From Tengunoibacter tsumagoiensis (GTDB lineage: Bacteria; Chloroflexota; Ktedonobacteria; Ktedonobacterales; Ktedonobacteraceae), in assembly GCF_003967535.1 (NCBI RefSeq), contig NZ_BIFR01000001.1, forward strand, positions 4,835,001 through 4,899,000: 64,000 nucleotides of DNA. The letters run 5' to 3'. Within the stretch, counting starts at the first letter, position 1. Every line of letters starts with the position of its first letter. This document shows positions 31,092 through 39,747 of the stretch, one piece after another. The notes under the pieces are model-generated. The model searched no databases and was not told the origin of the DNA. It saw only the letters and a program-made list of their open reading frames with translations. Both the position numbers and the translations under genes were made by a program.

Positions 31092-32462
31092 CTATCTCTT
31101 CTTTCCAACACCAATGATCTTCACATAAGCTCCTGGACTGACAATCTGAGTCAATGCCCCCTGTTGGAGATCGAATGCGTAGAGCGCATTGTCAGCATAG
31201 AATAAGAGAGTATGCTCATCCAGCCAGCCTCCTAGCTCCACATAGCGAGAGGTCGATGTGGCCACAAGCCCCGGTCCATGCCCTCGCCCGGCCGTAGACT
31301 TTGTTACAGCATTCTGTTCAACCTGTTCTATATAGAGTGCACTATGGCGCGTAAATGGGTCATGTGAATCGCTCGAAAATTCTACATAGGCAAGCTGTTT
31401 GCCATCAGGTGAAAAGAATGGGCTTGTCACCCAGTGATAGACCGCACTGTTAGACAAGTTCCCCTGCTCCGCTAGAAAGGTCTGTGCATTCTGGCTCTGA
31501 AGAGGTGTTCCATTTAGAGAAGAGAACGTTAAACTATTGGCATAACTAAACGAACTCATATCTCCAGGAGCACTGCGATCAGTAGGCAGGGGCACAAAAC
31601 CTTCATAACTGGATGATAACAGAAGATTCTGAGCCTGCACATAGGCCAGAGGCCCTTGCTGAGGCGCATCCTGCAAGATCTGATATGGCTGAGTAGACTG
31701 CGTCAGATCAAGCGCCCATAACCCATACTGAACCAGGCGGTGGTCGCTCCGATCATTCGTTAAAAGAAGAATGCTATTAGCCTGCCCCGCTGAACTGTTG
31801 GCATAGGAGAAGGCCCGAAAACAAGGGCATTGTGACGCTACCTGCTGGTAGATACGCTTTCCCTGGGTCAGGGGGCCAGCATAGACCTCAATCTTTCCAC
31901 TGCGTCCGATGGGGGCGCTACTCCAGGCCAATTGCGTACCATCTGAACTGGTTACCAGCGAGGTCAGTACATCTCCATCTGCAATCGAGGCCAGTTGCTG
32001 CCTCTGGCCAGTTCCTGGATCAAACAGCCAGATGCCTGTTCCACCATACACTAATCGACCATCAGGCAGGAGTAGGGGCGGAGTTGAACGGTTATAACGA
32101 TAGCCAGGAGTATCCAGAATACGTGGAGCTCCACCAGCCGTTGGAACACTAAAGATAAAGCTAGTCCCTGCATAAAATAATTCTTGATCAGCTGGTAGTA
32201 CTAACTTTTGCAACGTTTTCCCACCTAAGGCCTGAAGCGATGGCAAGGCAACCGTTGCGCGTACCTTTGTCAGTCCAGCAAGATTGCTCACAAAGAGGCT
32301 TGTAAAGATAATCAAGAGCAAGCTCACTAAACTCAAAAAAAAGATCAGGCTTATAAAAGGAGTACGCTGAGAAGGGCGAGATAATGTTGGCGAAGGAGAG
32401 AGAGTAGACCCCTTTTCCAATACAGTACGTTCTTGCTGTGTCAAAGTCTCATCCAATTTCAC
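31092..32462 (-). CDS. Membrane-anchored beta-propeller-like protein
   Basis: 456 residues from a GTG that shares one base with the stop of the upstream esterase (TAGTG). A cytoplasmic N-terminus (about 35 residues) and one membrane helix (FISLIFFLSLVSLLLIIFTSLF) precede an extracytoplasmic domain with TolB/PD40-like blades (TSSDGTQLAW, FSPDGKQLAYVEF, GGWLDEHTLLFYAD). Function unknown; translational coupling to the esterase and position before cruF suggest a shared process at the membrane. Confidence 0.65.
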   Translation of the reverse strand: MKLDETLTQQERTVLEKGSTLSPSPTLSRPSQRTPFISLIFFLSLVSLLLIIFTSLFVSNLAGLTKVRATVALPSLQALGGKTLQKLVLPADQELFYAGTSFIFSVPTAGGAPRILDTPGYRYNRSTPPLLLPDGRLVYGGTGIWLFDPGTGQRQQLASIADGDVLTSLVTSSDGTQLAWSSAPIGRSGKIEVYAGPLTQGKRIYQQVASQCPCFRAFSYANSSAGQANSILLLTNDRSDHRLVQYGLWALDLTQSTQPYQILQDAPQQGPLAYVQAQNLLLSSSYEGFVPLPTDRSAPGDMSSFSYANSLTFSSLNGTPLQSQNAQTFLAEQGNLSNSAVYHWVTSPFFSPDGKQLAYVEFSSDSHDPFTRHSALYIEQVEQNAVTKSTAGRGHGPGLVATSTSRYVELGGWLDEHTLLFYADNALYAFDLQQGALTQIVSPGAYVKIIGVGKKR

Positions 32463-33262
32463 TAATACAATTTTTTTACTTGCTCGCTATTGTTATCAGT
32501 CAGTACGTTTGCCTGCAACCGTATGATATGGCGCAATAGAAAGGTCAGCGTTCGTGAAAAAACCTCTTCACGATCGTGGTCCTTGACGATCATATGATAG
32601 GAGCGATCCAGCGTCACAAGATGTTTATCCTGCGATCCAATCATGCGATAAATAGCACGTCCATCGCTGGCTGGCACAACATGATCATGCAAAGCGGTCA
32701 TAATCAAAATAGGTGCTGTAACGAGTGGGAGTTCAGCTCGCAGCATTGGCAGATATTGTAGCATACTTTCCACAGGGGCCATAGGTGTCCAGCGATAGAC
32801 ATCGCGTGAATGCCGCTTCCGAGCCTCTGGATCACGAATATCCTCACGAATAGTTGGTACCATCGGAATAAAGCGCCTGGTCAGCCGAATCGCTGTCAAC
32901 ATCCCTGGATACATATGCACAGGTGCACACATGGTGATCAGGCCTGCAATCTGTTCGCTGGCCGCCAGATGAAGGCAGAGGGCCCCACCCAATGAATGCC
33001 CAATCAGAAAGACATGGTCGCAGATCTCCTGAAGCTGGTGTAGTTCATCGCGCACTGCCTGGGCCCACTCACCCCAGCCAATTGCCAGCATATCATTTAC
33101 ATGCGTGCCATGACCAGGGAGCAGAACTAACCGTGTATAAAGGCCATTTAATGATAAGAAGGCAGCCAGTTCGTCCATATCACGTAGACTACCATTAAGA
33201 CCATGCACCAGTAGAACGCCTACAGGCTCCTTCTGCTGCCTCTGATCCGATCGCTCATCCAT
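32462..33262 (-). CDS. Alpha/beta hydrolase (carboxylesterase/lipase type)
   Basis: 266 residues. VLLVHGLNGS supplies the oxyanion HG, GHSLGG holds the nucleophile Ser, ALHDHVVP the Asp and DRSYHMIVKD the His. It is closest in feel to monoacylglycerol lipase/Est30 carboxylesterases. No signal peptide, so cytoplasmic. First gene of an operon with the propeller protein and cruF; it could cleave an acyl or carotenoid ester. The ribosome site is weak and a possible insertion-sequence end lies directly upstream. Confidence 0.82.
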   Translation of the reverse strand: MDERSDQRQQKEPVGVLLVHGLNGSLRDMDELAAFLSLNGLYTRLVLLPGHGTHVNDMLAIGWGEWAQAVRDELHQLQEICDHVFLIGHSLGGALCLHLAASEQIAGLITMCAPVHMYPGMLTAIRLTRRFIPMVPTIREDIRDPEARKRHSRDVYRWTPMAPVESMLQYLPMLRAELPLVTAPILIMTALHDHVVPASDGRAIYRMIGSQDKHLVTLDRSYHMIVKDHDREEVFSRTLTFLLRHIIRLQANVLTDNNSEQVKKLY

Positions 33263-33275
33263 AGCTTCACGACTT

Positions 33276-33321
33276 CGGCGGCAGGAGTATCCGTCCCTTC
33301 AGGGATAGGAGGAATGCCGCC
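33276..33321 (-). mobile_element. Possible solo right end of an IS200/IS605-type element
   Basis: On the minus strand GCGGCATTCCTCC, a short stem around TATCCCTGAAGGGA, then ACTCCTGCCGCC, with GCGGC and GCCGC closing the structure. This is the look of the hairpin end downstream of tnpB in many IS605-family elements, as I recall. No tnpB or tnpA is present, so it would be a relic. Confidence 0.35.
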
Positions 33322-33589
33322 CCCTCCTTTCGATTAAACAGGCCGATGCCCTTTGAATCATGTTCAATTATTAAAACGCTTGACCTAAAGGTCAGGTTGC
33401 ACTTTCTTTCCCTCTCTTCCTTAACATCTGGCTTGCTCTCTCCCCAAAAAGGCTATCAAAGGTCCCATAGCTGCCAACAGGAATATCCTGCTGCTCTACA
33501 TTGTATTCTTTTGTGAAAGATATATACTGTAAACAAGCAGCCAGGCATTATTTCTCATGCTGGCAAAAGAGCTAATTCTTTCATCCAGG
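33322..33589. other. Intergenic region upstream of the PLP-enzyme gene
   Basis: No gene recognised. AT-rich toward the promoter at 33590. Confidence 0.5.
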
Positions 33590-33618
33590 TTGTTTTTCAG
33601 CAGATGAAATGTTATAGT
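33590..33618 (+). promoter_or_regulatory. Sigma-70 promoter of the PLP-enzyme gene
   Basis: TTGTTT, 17 bp, TATAGT; predicted start about 45 bp before the ATG at 33671. Confidence 0.6.
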
Positions 33619-33670
33619 CGTGAGCAGTTCTATTGATTTTTAGGAACCATTAAAAAACGGAGCATGTTCG

Positions 33671-34813
33671 ATGAAGTTTTCAACGAAGGCTATCCACGCG
33701 GGGCAGGAGCCTGATCCCTCTACGGGAGCAATTATGACCCCTATCTATCAGACCTCAACATATGCCCAGAGCGGGATGGGAGAGCACAAAGGTTATGAAT
33801 ATGCACGCACAGGCAATCCCACCCGTACTGCTCTAGAAGATTGTATGGCTGCCCTTGAGAATGGTCGCTATGGGCTGGCTTTTGCCTCTGGTCTGGCAGC
33901 CGAACAGACTGTCTTAAGCCTGCTGAGCACTGGCGATCACCTGGTGGCCTGCGACGATCTTTATGGTGGCACGTATCGCATCTTTGAACGCATCCTCAGC
34001 CGTTATCAGATTCAGACCAGTTATGCGACCGCAGGCTCCATTGAAGAGTATGAGAAGGCTATTCGCCCCAATACGAAGCTCATCTGGCTGGAGACTCCTA
34101 CCAATCCGTTGCTCCGTTTAGTGGATATCAAGGCTGTTGCTGAAGTGGCCCATCGTCATAATCTCCTGCTTGTCGTTGATAATACCTTCTCCAGTCCTTA
34201 CTTTCAGCAACCTCTGGACCTGGGAGCAGATATTGTCTTGCATAGCACGACCAAGTATATCAATGGACATAGCGACGTGATCGGTGGCTCAATCGTCACC
34301 AGCAATAAAGAGGTCTATGATGCGCTAAAGTTCCACCAGAATGCCGCCGGAGCAGTTCCAGGTCCGATGGATGTCTGGCTAACGCTTCGTGGCATCAAGA
34401 CATTGGGGATACGCATGCGTCAACATGCAGAGAATGCTCGCATCGTGGCTAATTTCTTGTCCGAGCACCCACGCGTTGAGAAGGTCTATTATCCCGGTCT
34501 CGCCTCCCATCCAGATCATGAATTGGCCAGACGTCAGATGAGCGGATTTGGTGGGATGGTCTCGTTTCAGTTCAAAGGCACAATTGCGGATGTGGATCGT
34601 ACAGTACGCCGCCTGAAAATCTTTACCTTTGCCGAAAGCCTTGGAGGGGTTGAATCTCTGGCCTGCCATCCTGCCAGTATGACCCATGGCTCGATCCCTC
34701 GTGAAATTCGTGAGGCGCGTGGACTGACTGATACTCTGCTCCGCCTCTCCGTTGGCATTGAGGATGCTGAAGATCTGATCGCCGATCTGGATCAAGCTCT
34801 GCAAGAGCCTTAG
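33671..34813 (+). CDS. Cystathionine gamma-synthase/gamma-lyase family PLP enzyme
   Basis: 380 residues, typical of the Cys/Met metabolism class. TKAIHAGQEPDPSTGAI start, YARTGNPTR, and K195 in HSTTKYINGHSDVIGG, which forms the PLP aldimine. The C-terminal ESLGGVESLACHPASMTH is also conserved. It catalyses trans-sulfuration: either cystathionine formation from an acyl homoserine and Cys, or its breakdown to Cys. The family does not separate cleanly by eye. GGAG lies 9 nt before the ATG. Confidence 0.92.
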   Translation: MKFSTKAIHAGQEPDPSTGAIMTPIYQTSTYAQSGMGEHKGYEYARTGNPTRTALEDCMAALENGRYGLAFASGLAAEQTVLSLLSTGDHLVACDDLYGGTYRIFERILSRYQIQTSYATAGSIEEYEKAIRPNTKLIWLETPTNPLLRLVDIKAVAEVAHRHNLLLVVDNTFSSPYFQQPLDLGADIVLHSTTKYINGHSDVIGGSIVTSNKEVYDALKFHQNAAGAVPGPMDVWLTLRGIKTLGIRMRQHAENARIVANFLSEHPRVEKVYYPGLASHPDHELARRQMSGFGGMVSFQFKGTIADVDRTVRRLKIFTFAESLGGVESLACHPASMTHGSIPREIREARGLTDTLLRLSVGIEDAEDLIADLDQALQEP

Positions 34814-34831
34814 AGATCTTTATCTTCTAGA

Positions 34832-34859
34832 AGCCAGGGATAAAAATGCATCCCTGGCT
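34832..34859. terminator. Terminator between convergent genes
   Basis: Perfect 10-bp stem AGCCAGGGAT with ATCCCTGGCT, 8-base loop. Confidence 0.7.
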
Positions 34860-34866
34860 CGCGCCC

Positions 34867-35340
34867 TTAAGAGATCTGCTTTGACATCTGAATGTTTGTC
34901 TCTGCATACCCTAATTTCTGGTAGAGCGCTCGAGCACCCTGGTTATGCCCAAACACATGCAATCCAATTTCATGGAGCCCTAAAGCACGTACCTTCTCCT
35001 CTAACAATATAAAGGCCTGCTCTCCATAGCCTCTCCGACGAAACTCTGGCTGGATACGCACATCATACACAAAGGCCCTCTTTTTCTCTCCTTGCCTCAT
35101 TACACCAAACCAGATCAGCCCCACTTTCTGTCCAATGCTGTCGTCTTCAATAGAAAATATATATTGGTCGGGGCTCTCTAATCTCTGCGGAAACAACTCT
35201 TGATATTGCTGACGAGCCTGTGTCTGTGCAGCTTCAGCCGATCGATGCCCACTTTTCGCAATCTCTTCTCCATATTCCTTGACGGCATACGATAAATAGT
35301 GTTCAAATTCAGGTTCAGTGAAAGGGGTCAAATACACCAT
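34867..35340 (-). CDS. GNAT family acetyltransferase
   Basis: 157 residues from the ATG at 35340 (AAGGA upstream), so that the product starts MVYLTPFTEPEFEHYL. VYDVRIQPEFRRRGYGEQAFILLEEK contains the acetyl-CoA-binding R/QxxGxG/A motif, and GLHVFGHNQGARALYQKLGYAETN is the usual C-terminal end. Acetyl acceptor unknown. Confidence 0.87.
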   Translation of the reverse strand: MVYLTPFTEPEFEHYLSYAVKEYGEEIAKSGHRSAEAAQTQARQQYQELFPQRLESPDQYIFSIEDDSIGQKVGLIWFGVMRQGEKKRAFVYDVRIQPEFRRRGYGEQAFILLEEKVRALGLHEIGLHVFGHNQGARALYQKLGYAETNIQMSKQIS

Positions 35341-35509
35341 TCTCTCATTATCCTTGTGCAATATTCTTTTATATAAGAAAAATACTCTATACGAAAACAC
35401 ATTGATAGAAATGTGTAATACATATTTCTATCAATGTAATCATACACAGTAAACCTATTATTGTCTATCCCATACTTGTGAAGAAAGCTGGCTGCAATCC
35501 TTTACAAAG

Positions 35510-35571
35510 AGATCTCCAATGAGGCCCACAGATGCATAGTTGTTTGCATCCGTGAGCCTCATTGGAGATCT
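35510..35571. terminator. Long inverted repeat near the end of the ADP-ribosylglycohydrolase-family gene
   Basis: 27-nt arms (35510-35536 with 35545-35571), two mismatches, 8-base loop. The outer 16 bp are perfect. No T-run. Confidence 0.55.
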
Positions 35572-35599
35572 GAGTCTCAATGTCACTTATAAAAACATG

Positions 35600-37573
35600 C
35601 TATCTTTTATTATTCTGCTCCCAGGGCACTTGTGTGCGACCTACTCGATAAAGGCCCGCATACAGGTGATCGGCTTGACAGAGGATAATATACCCCTCAA
35701 ACTGCCTGGCCTCAGCGTTTCGCACAAATTTGAAGAAGATCTCATTCCAACCTGCACGCAAGTCGACTTTAGTATAGGTCTCCTGATTCCCATTATAATT
35801 TGGCCGTACCAGAGGATAGCGGAACGAGCTCAGCGCTAACTGATTATTGACCCAGAACTTTGTAGGGCAATTCGCTGGAGCGCCCAGCCAGACCTGCTGC
35901 TCAGCATCTGGATTCCAGAAAAAGGTACGGACATAGAGCACTCCACTCTGACTAAAATGCTCTTTTAGCGTGAGCTCATTCTCAAGCGTATAGAGATCGC
36001 TCCACGTTCCAGGCCGCCCTTGTTCAAGCAATAGAGCCGCATCGGACGTGATCTGTTCAGGAGCAAACACTTCATCAAATAGCTCCTGATCCGAGCGCCC
36101 ATCGGCAGGAATACATTCCGACACAAAATATCGGCTGGCTCCAATGAGGACAATTGGCGTCGCAGGGACCGCAGGGCGTCCCTCGAGCACAACGTCAAGA
36201 TACAACCGATTTGTATTCTCAACCAGCCTGGCTTCAGGAACTTTTACCAGCAGATCAACGGCCACAGTGGAATGCGCCTGAATGATGGCAGCCTCTGTCT
36301 GCCTGGATAGCTCCCAACCCGATGGCGTGAACAACCGATAGTGCAGTTGCAATGGCTCAGGATGAACGTTGGTCAGAACGATTCGCAGCGCTTTCTCTTC
36401 CTCGGGCTCGACTGCTGGAGTATTCACATAATCGACACTCACGGTGAGGCCTGGATACTCATAGTCGATCTGAGTGCTCTTCGCCGTCCAAAGCGCTTGA
36501 ATACTCTCGTCTGCATACAGTGTAGCAGGATCAATTTCAAGTATTGATTCCCCATTCAAAATTCCATGGGCGGTCAGAACGCGTTTTGCTTGCACAATAA
36601 CGCGATCCGTGAGATCAACCAGATTTGCAGGCACCGGATTGACTCCATCTGAAGCATGAAAGAGCCCACCCCACGATTCATTGGTCGAGATATCCTGTCC
36701 CAGCGGCTCCGTCCACTTCTGCGGCAAGCGGCCCTGTCCCTCTATAATCCCCAGGTAGCTCCCCAGCGTTGCGCCAGTACAATCAGTATCGTAGCCACAG
36801 TTCACAGCTTTACAGATGGCATCACCAAAATCTTCACCATACAGCCAACCAATAACCTGGAAGCCCATATTGATCGGAGAATACTGAGCATTAAAGTGAG
36901 GGGTAGCCTCCAGCACCCGCTTTCGTGCAGCCTGCCAGGTAAGCCCTTCCCGATGAGCCTGACGTGCAGCCAGGATAGCTTTCGCGGTCTGACTTGTGGG
37001 AGGAACATACGAAAGCCCAATATCAAGCAACTGTTCAGGATCAGAGATCACAAACGCGGCGGACTCAATCGCTACATTAAACAGCTCTCCATAAATACTC
37101 TCGCCGCCTGCATGGTCCACAATGGCATCTTCATAGGCATATTTTGCGGCAATCCGAGGCTGACCTGGAGCGATACAGGCCCAGATCTCCGAGCGAATAG
37201 GGCAGCCCATACTATCCTTAAACCAATTATTATAGCCACCAGAGACTGGAGGGAGGAGCCCCAGGCGCAGATTTGTCTTATTCAGACCATATTCATCCCA
37301 GTTATAACCAATATGATCCAGCCAATACTGCACAAGGTCAGATGCCTTGAGTCGAGGCCCCACCTCTTCCAGAGCCTTCAGCCAGATCAATTGCATCTCT
37401 AAATCATCGTTAGGGATGCCTCCCTCTTTCAGTTCAGGATACCACCAGACATCGAAAGGCTCGGGCTCTCCATATCCCCTCTCCAACGGCGCTCCTAGCG
37501 TGCCACCGCAGTTCTTTCCCAACCAGCAACCATACACTTTATCTCGAAAGGCCTGACTATTGAGATCAATCAT
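35600..37573 (-). CDS. ADP-ribosylglycohydrolase-family protein with sugar-binding-like C-terminus
   Basis: 657 residues from the ATG at 37573 (GGAGG 7 nt upstream). Residues 1-330 match the DraG/ARH fold: KVYGCWLGKNCGGTLGAPLE, the metal-binding GIPNDDLEM, and GYDTDCTGATLGSYLGIIEG. Residues 330-657 are beta-rich, ending WNEIFFKFVRNAEARQFEGY, as in jelly-roll domains of glycosidases. No signal peptide. The LacI operator 120 bp upstream and the LacI gene point to a role in sugar or ribosyl-conjugate use rather than protein de-ADP-ribosylation. Substrate unknown. Confidence 0.75.
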   Translation of the reverse strand: MIDLNSQAFRDKVYGCWLGKNCGGTLGAPLERGYGEPEPFDVWWYPELKEGGIPNDDLEMQLIWLKALEEVGPRLKASDLVQYWLDHIGYNWDEYGLNKTNLRLGLLPPVSGGYNNWFKDSMGCPIRSEIWACIAPGQPRIAAKYAYEDAIVDHAGGESIYGELFNVAIESAAFVISDPEQLLDIGLSYVPPTSQTAKAILAARQAHREGLTWQAARKRVLEATPHFNAQYSPINMGFQVIGWLYGEDFGDAICKAVNCGYDTDCTGATLGSYLGIIEGQGRLPQKWTEPLGQDISTNESWGGLFHASDGVNPVPANLVDLTDRVIVQAKRVLTAHGILNGESILEIDPATLYADESIQALWTAKSTQIDYEYPGLTVSVDYVNTPAVEPEEEKALRIVLTNVHPEPLQLHYRLFTPSGWELSRQTEAAIIQAHSTVAVDLLVKVPEARLVENTNRLYLDVVLEGRPAVPATPIVLIGASRYFVSECIPADGRSDQELFDEVFAPEQITSDAALLLEQGRPGTWSDLYTLENELTLKEHFSQSGVLYVRTFFWNPDAEQQVWLGAPANCPTKFWVNNQLALSSFRYPLVRPNYNGNQETYTKVDLRAGWNEIFFKFVRNAEARQFEGYIILCQADHLYAGLYRVGRTQVPWEQNNKR

Positions 37574-37692
37574 GGACATACCTCCTCTGAACATAGAAAA
37601 GAGTATTGAAAACTTTTACTGAGATCATGCATGTCCCTTGATAAGAGATGAGCATCCTCTCAATACAGCACCGTTTATCCTGGTAGATACTC

Positions 37693-37706
37693 TGTAAGCG
37701 CTTACA
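37693..37706. promoter_or_regulatory. LacI-family operator, copy 1
   Basis: TGTAAGCGCTTACA, a perfect 14-bp palindrome with central CG, upstream of the ADP-ribosylglycohydrolase-family gene. Identical to 38739-38752. Confidence 0.88.
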
Positions 37707-37724
37707 CACAAACACAAAAAATAA

Positions 37725-38723
37725 TTAGCGTCGAGCCGTTGACATGCGCACAATCAACTGGCAAGAAAGCAAAACTTCCTGGACCGGGAGAGAAGCCTTC
37801 TGCTCAATCCGAGCCAATAACAGTTCAGCAGCTGTCTGACCTAACAATGACTTCGGCTGAGCGATCGTCGTTAACGGTGGCTGCACAGAAGCTGCAAATG
37901 TGATATCATCGAAGCCAATTATTGAGAGGTGGTCTGGAACCTTTATCCCTCGTTGGTAAGCCTCCTGTATTACGTCAATCGCAATCATATCATTCATAGA
38001 AAAGACTGCCGTAGGAGGATCTTGTACTTGAAGCATTCGATCAAGTACAGTCCCTTTATACATTGATGACATCTCAAACAGAAGCTCATCGTCCAGGGGC
38101 AGACCTGCCTGCTCCAATGCATCTCGATACCCACTAAGCCGACCACTCAAACGTTTCAGCCTTCTATCAGACACAAATGCAATCCTGGTATGGCCAAGAG
38201 CCAACAGATGCTGCATAGCCTCAACTGCTCCACGATAGGTATCGACCGTTACGCTATCCAGTGGGAGACCTGGAAGGTCACGACCAAGCAGGACCTGAGG
38301 AAGACCCTGGCGATGAAGCTCCTCTATCTGAGCATTCCCTTCTTCCGAAGAAGGAGGGAGGAGAATCATCCCATCAACGCGCCGCTCATAGAGGAGCTTT
38401 AAGGCGCGCGCCTCACGAGCGCCCAGGCCATCAGTGTTATAGATGACCGCACAATAGCCAGCGTTATCCATAACATCCTGAATACCACGAACAACTTCTG
38501 GGATAAATAAGTTCACAAGATCGGGAACCACCACCCCAATCATTCGTGTCTGTTTACTGCTCAGGCCTCGAGCAACGCCGCTGGGAGCAAACCCCAACGC
38601 CTCAACAGCAGCCTGAATACGCTCGCGAGCCGCCTCGCTCACATACCCATTCTGGTTAAGAAACCGTGATACAGTTCCAATTGAGACGCCTGCCTGGCGC
38701 GCTACATCGTAGATTGTTGCCAC
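37725..38723 (-). CDS. LacI family transcriptional regulator
   Basis: 332 residues, GTG start at 38723 with AAGGAG 4-5 nt upstream. ATIYDVARQAGVSIGTVSRFLN is the LacI helix-turn-helix with hinge helix GVARGLSS, then a type I periplasmic-binding sensor (MIGVVVPDLVNLFIPEVVRG, TAVFSMNDMIAIDVIQ, IGFDDITFAASVQPPLTTI). The two identical operators flank its gene, one before its own start and one before the downstream gene, so it should control both. The effector is probably a sugar. Confidence 0.95.
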   Translation of the reverse strand: MATIYDVARQAGVSIGTVSRFLNQNGYVSEAARERIQAAVEALGFAPSGVARGLSSKQTRMIGVVVPDLVNLFIPEVVRGIQDVMDNAGYCAVIYNTDGLGAREARALKLLYERRVDGMILLPPSSEEGNAQIEELHRQGLPQVLLGRDLPGLPLDSVTVDTYRGAVEAMQHLLALGHTRIAFVSDRRLKRLSGRLSGYRDALEQAGLPLDDELLFEMSSMYKGTVLDRMLQVQDPPTAVFSMNDMIAIDVIQEAYQRGIKVPDHLSIIGFDDITFAASVQPPLTTIAQPKSLLGQTAAELLLARIEQKASLPVQEVLLSCQLIVRMSTARR

Positions 38724-38738
38724 ATGACTCCTTTTTTG

Positions 38739-38752
38739 TGTAAGCGCTTACA
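38739..38752. promoter_or_regulatory. LacI-family operator, copy 2 (autoregulatory)
   Basis: TGTAAGCGCTTACA again, 15 bp before the GTG of the lacI-type gene. Confidence 0.88.
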
Positions 38753-38815
38753 GAAAGGTTACCATAAGGATACTCATCTGTCAATCCTGATGGGCACCCA
38801 AAGGAGATAGACTGT

Positions 38816-38845
38816 TTGACACCAGGAAGAGACTTCTGCTATAAT
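38816..38845 (+). promoter_or_regulatory. Promoter of rpsT
   Basis: TTGACA (38816-38821), 18-bp spacer, TATAAT (38840-38845). Confidence 0.9.
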
Positions 38846-38860
38846 CTACGGGCACTCAGT

Positions 38861-38940
38861 CCGACATATGTCGGCATTCCGACATGCCGTCGGCATTTTT
38901 ATAAACAAGCCGAGAAGCCGAAAAGCCCCTGCGATAGGGC
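38861..38940 (+). promoter_or_regulatory. Attenuator-like leader of rpsT
   Basis: Hairpin A CCGACATATGTCGG (38861-38874). Hairpin B CCGAC..GTCGG (38879-38893) followed by CATTTTTATAA, terminator-like. TGTCGG (38869-38874) can instead pair with CCGACA (38879-38884), which would break both A and B. A further GCCC..GGGC hairpin ends at 38940. The mutually exclusive folds suggest S20-dependent or other attenuation. Confidence 0.55.
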
Positions 38941-38967
38941 AGAGATTCGGGGAGGATTGATACTTAC

Positions 38968-39234
38968 ATGCCCAATAATGCAGCTGCAGAAAAGCGCATG
39001 CGCCAGGAGCAAAAGCGCCGCTCTTTCAATCGCAGCACTAAATCAATTGTGAAAACAGAGATCACAAAGGCTCGCCAGGCGATTACAACGCCCGCCATCA
39101 ACGCCGAACAGGCCGCTGATGCCGTTCGTGCTGCCATCAGTGAATTGGATAAGGCCGCTAAAAAAGGTGTTATCCACAAAAACAATGCTGCTCGTCGTAA
39201 ATCTCGCTTAATGAAGCAGCTAAACGCGAAGTAA
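38968..39234 (+). CDS. rpsT: Ribosomal protein bS20
   Basis: 88 residues, Lys/Arg/Ala-rich, typical of S20: KRMRQEQKRRSFNRSTKS at the start and KGVIHKNNAARRKSRLMKQL at the end. It binds 16S rRNA in the 30S body. GGGGAGG lies about 12 nt before the ATG. It has its own consensus promoter and a structured leader. Confidence 0.97.
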   Translation: MPNNAAAEKRMRQEQKRRSFNRSTKSIVKTEITKARQAITTPAINAEQAADAVRAAISELDKAAKKGVIHKNNAARRKSRLMKQLNAK

Positions 39235-39303
39235 AGTTTCGCGCCCGATGCTCTGCCACCCACTTATTCATGCTGAGCACTGTGCGCATAGGAGGTTAAA
39301 GGG

Positions 39304-39747
39304 ATGGCTGACAAGAAGGTCATAGCAAAGCCAGCAGGGCGGGCGTTACTCACTGCTGTTGAGAGTGCTCAGTTACGGAAAGATGTTCCTGAGCTAAAAT
39401 CAGGAGACACAGTCCGCCTGCAAGTCAAAGTTGTTGAAGGTAACCGCGAACGCTTACAGCCCTTTGAGGGTGTTGTGATGCGCTTACGTGGCAGCAGCGT
39501 GAACCGCAATTTCACGGTCCGCCGTATCACCAATGGTGTCGGTGTTGAGCGTACGTTCCTGGTCAATTCTCCTCGTATCGAGAAAATTGAGGTTCTACGC
39601 CACGCAAAGGTCCGCCGCAAACAACTGTACTATCTACGTGGTCTCACTGGTAAGGCTGCTCGCTTGAAAGAGCTCCGTCCGCTGAGCGCCAAGCAGCTCG
39701 CCGCTAAAGCTGCTCTACAGGCCGCTAAGGATGCAGCCAACGCATAA
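39304..39747 (+). CDS. rplS: Ribosomal protein bL19
   Basis: 147 residues; the core to about 115 is standard L19 ([45 protein letters not shown]). An Ala/Lys-rich tail of about 30 residues exceeds the usual length. AGGAGG upstream. It overlaps the start of rnhB by 17 bases. Confidence 0.97.
   Translation: MADKKVIAKPAGRALLTAVESAQLRKDVPELKSGDTVRLQVKVVEGNRERLQPFEGVVMRLRGSSVNRNFTVRRITNGVGVERTFLVNSPRIEKIEVLRHAKVRRKQLYYLRGLTGKAARLKELRPLSAKQLAAKAALQAAKDAANA

Noticed and set aside
36656-37402. 248-codon frame antisense to the ADP-ribosylglycohydrolase-family gene
   Set aside because: Mirror of a gene with intact conserved motifs; composition is atypical and no start signal is present.
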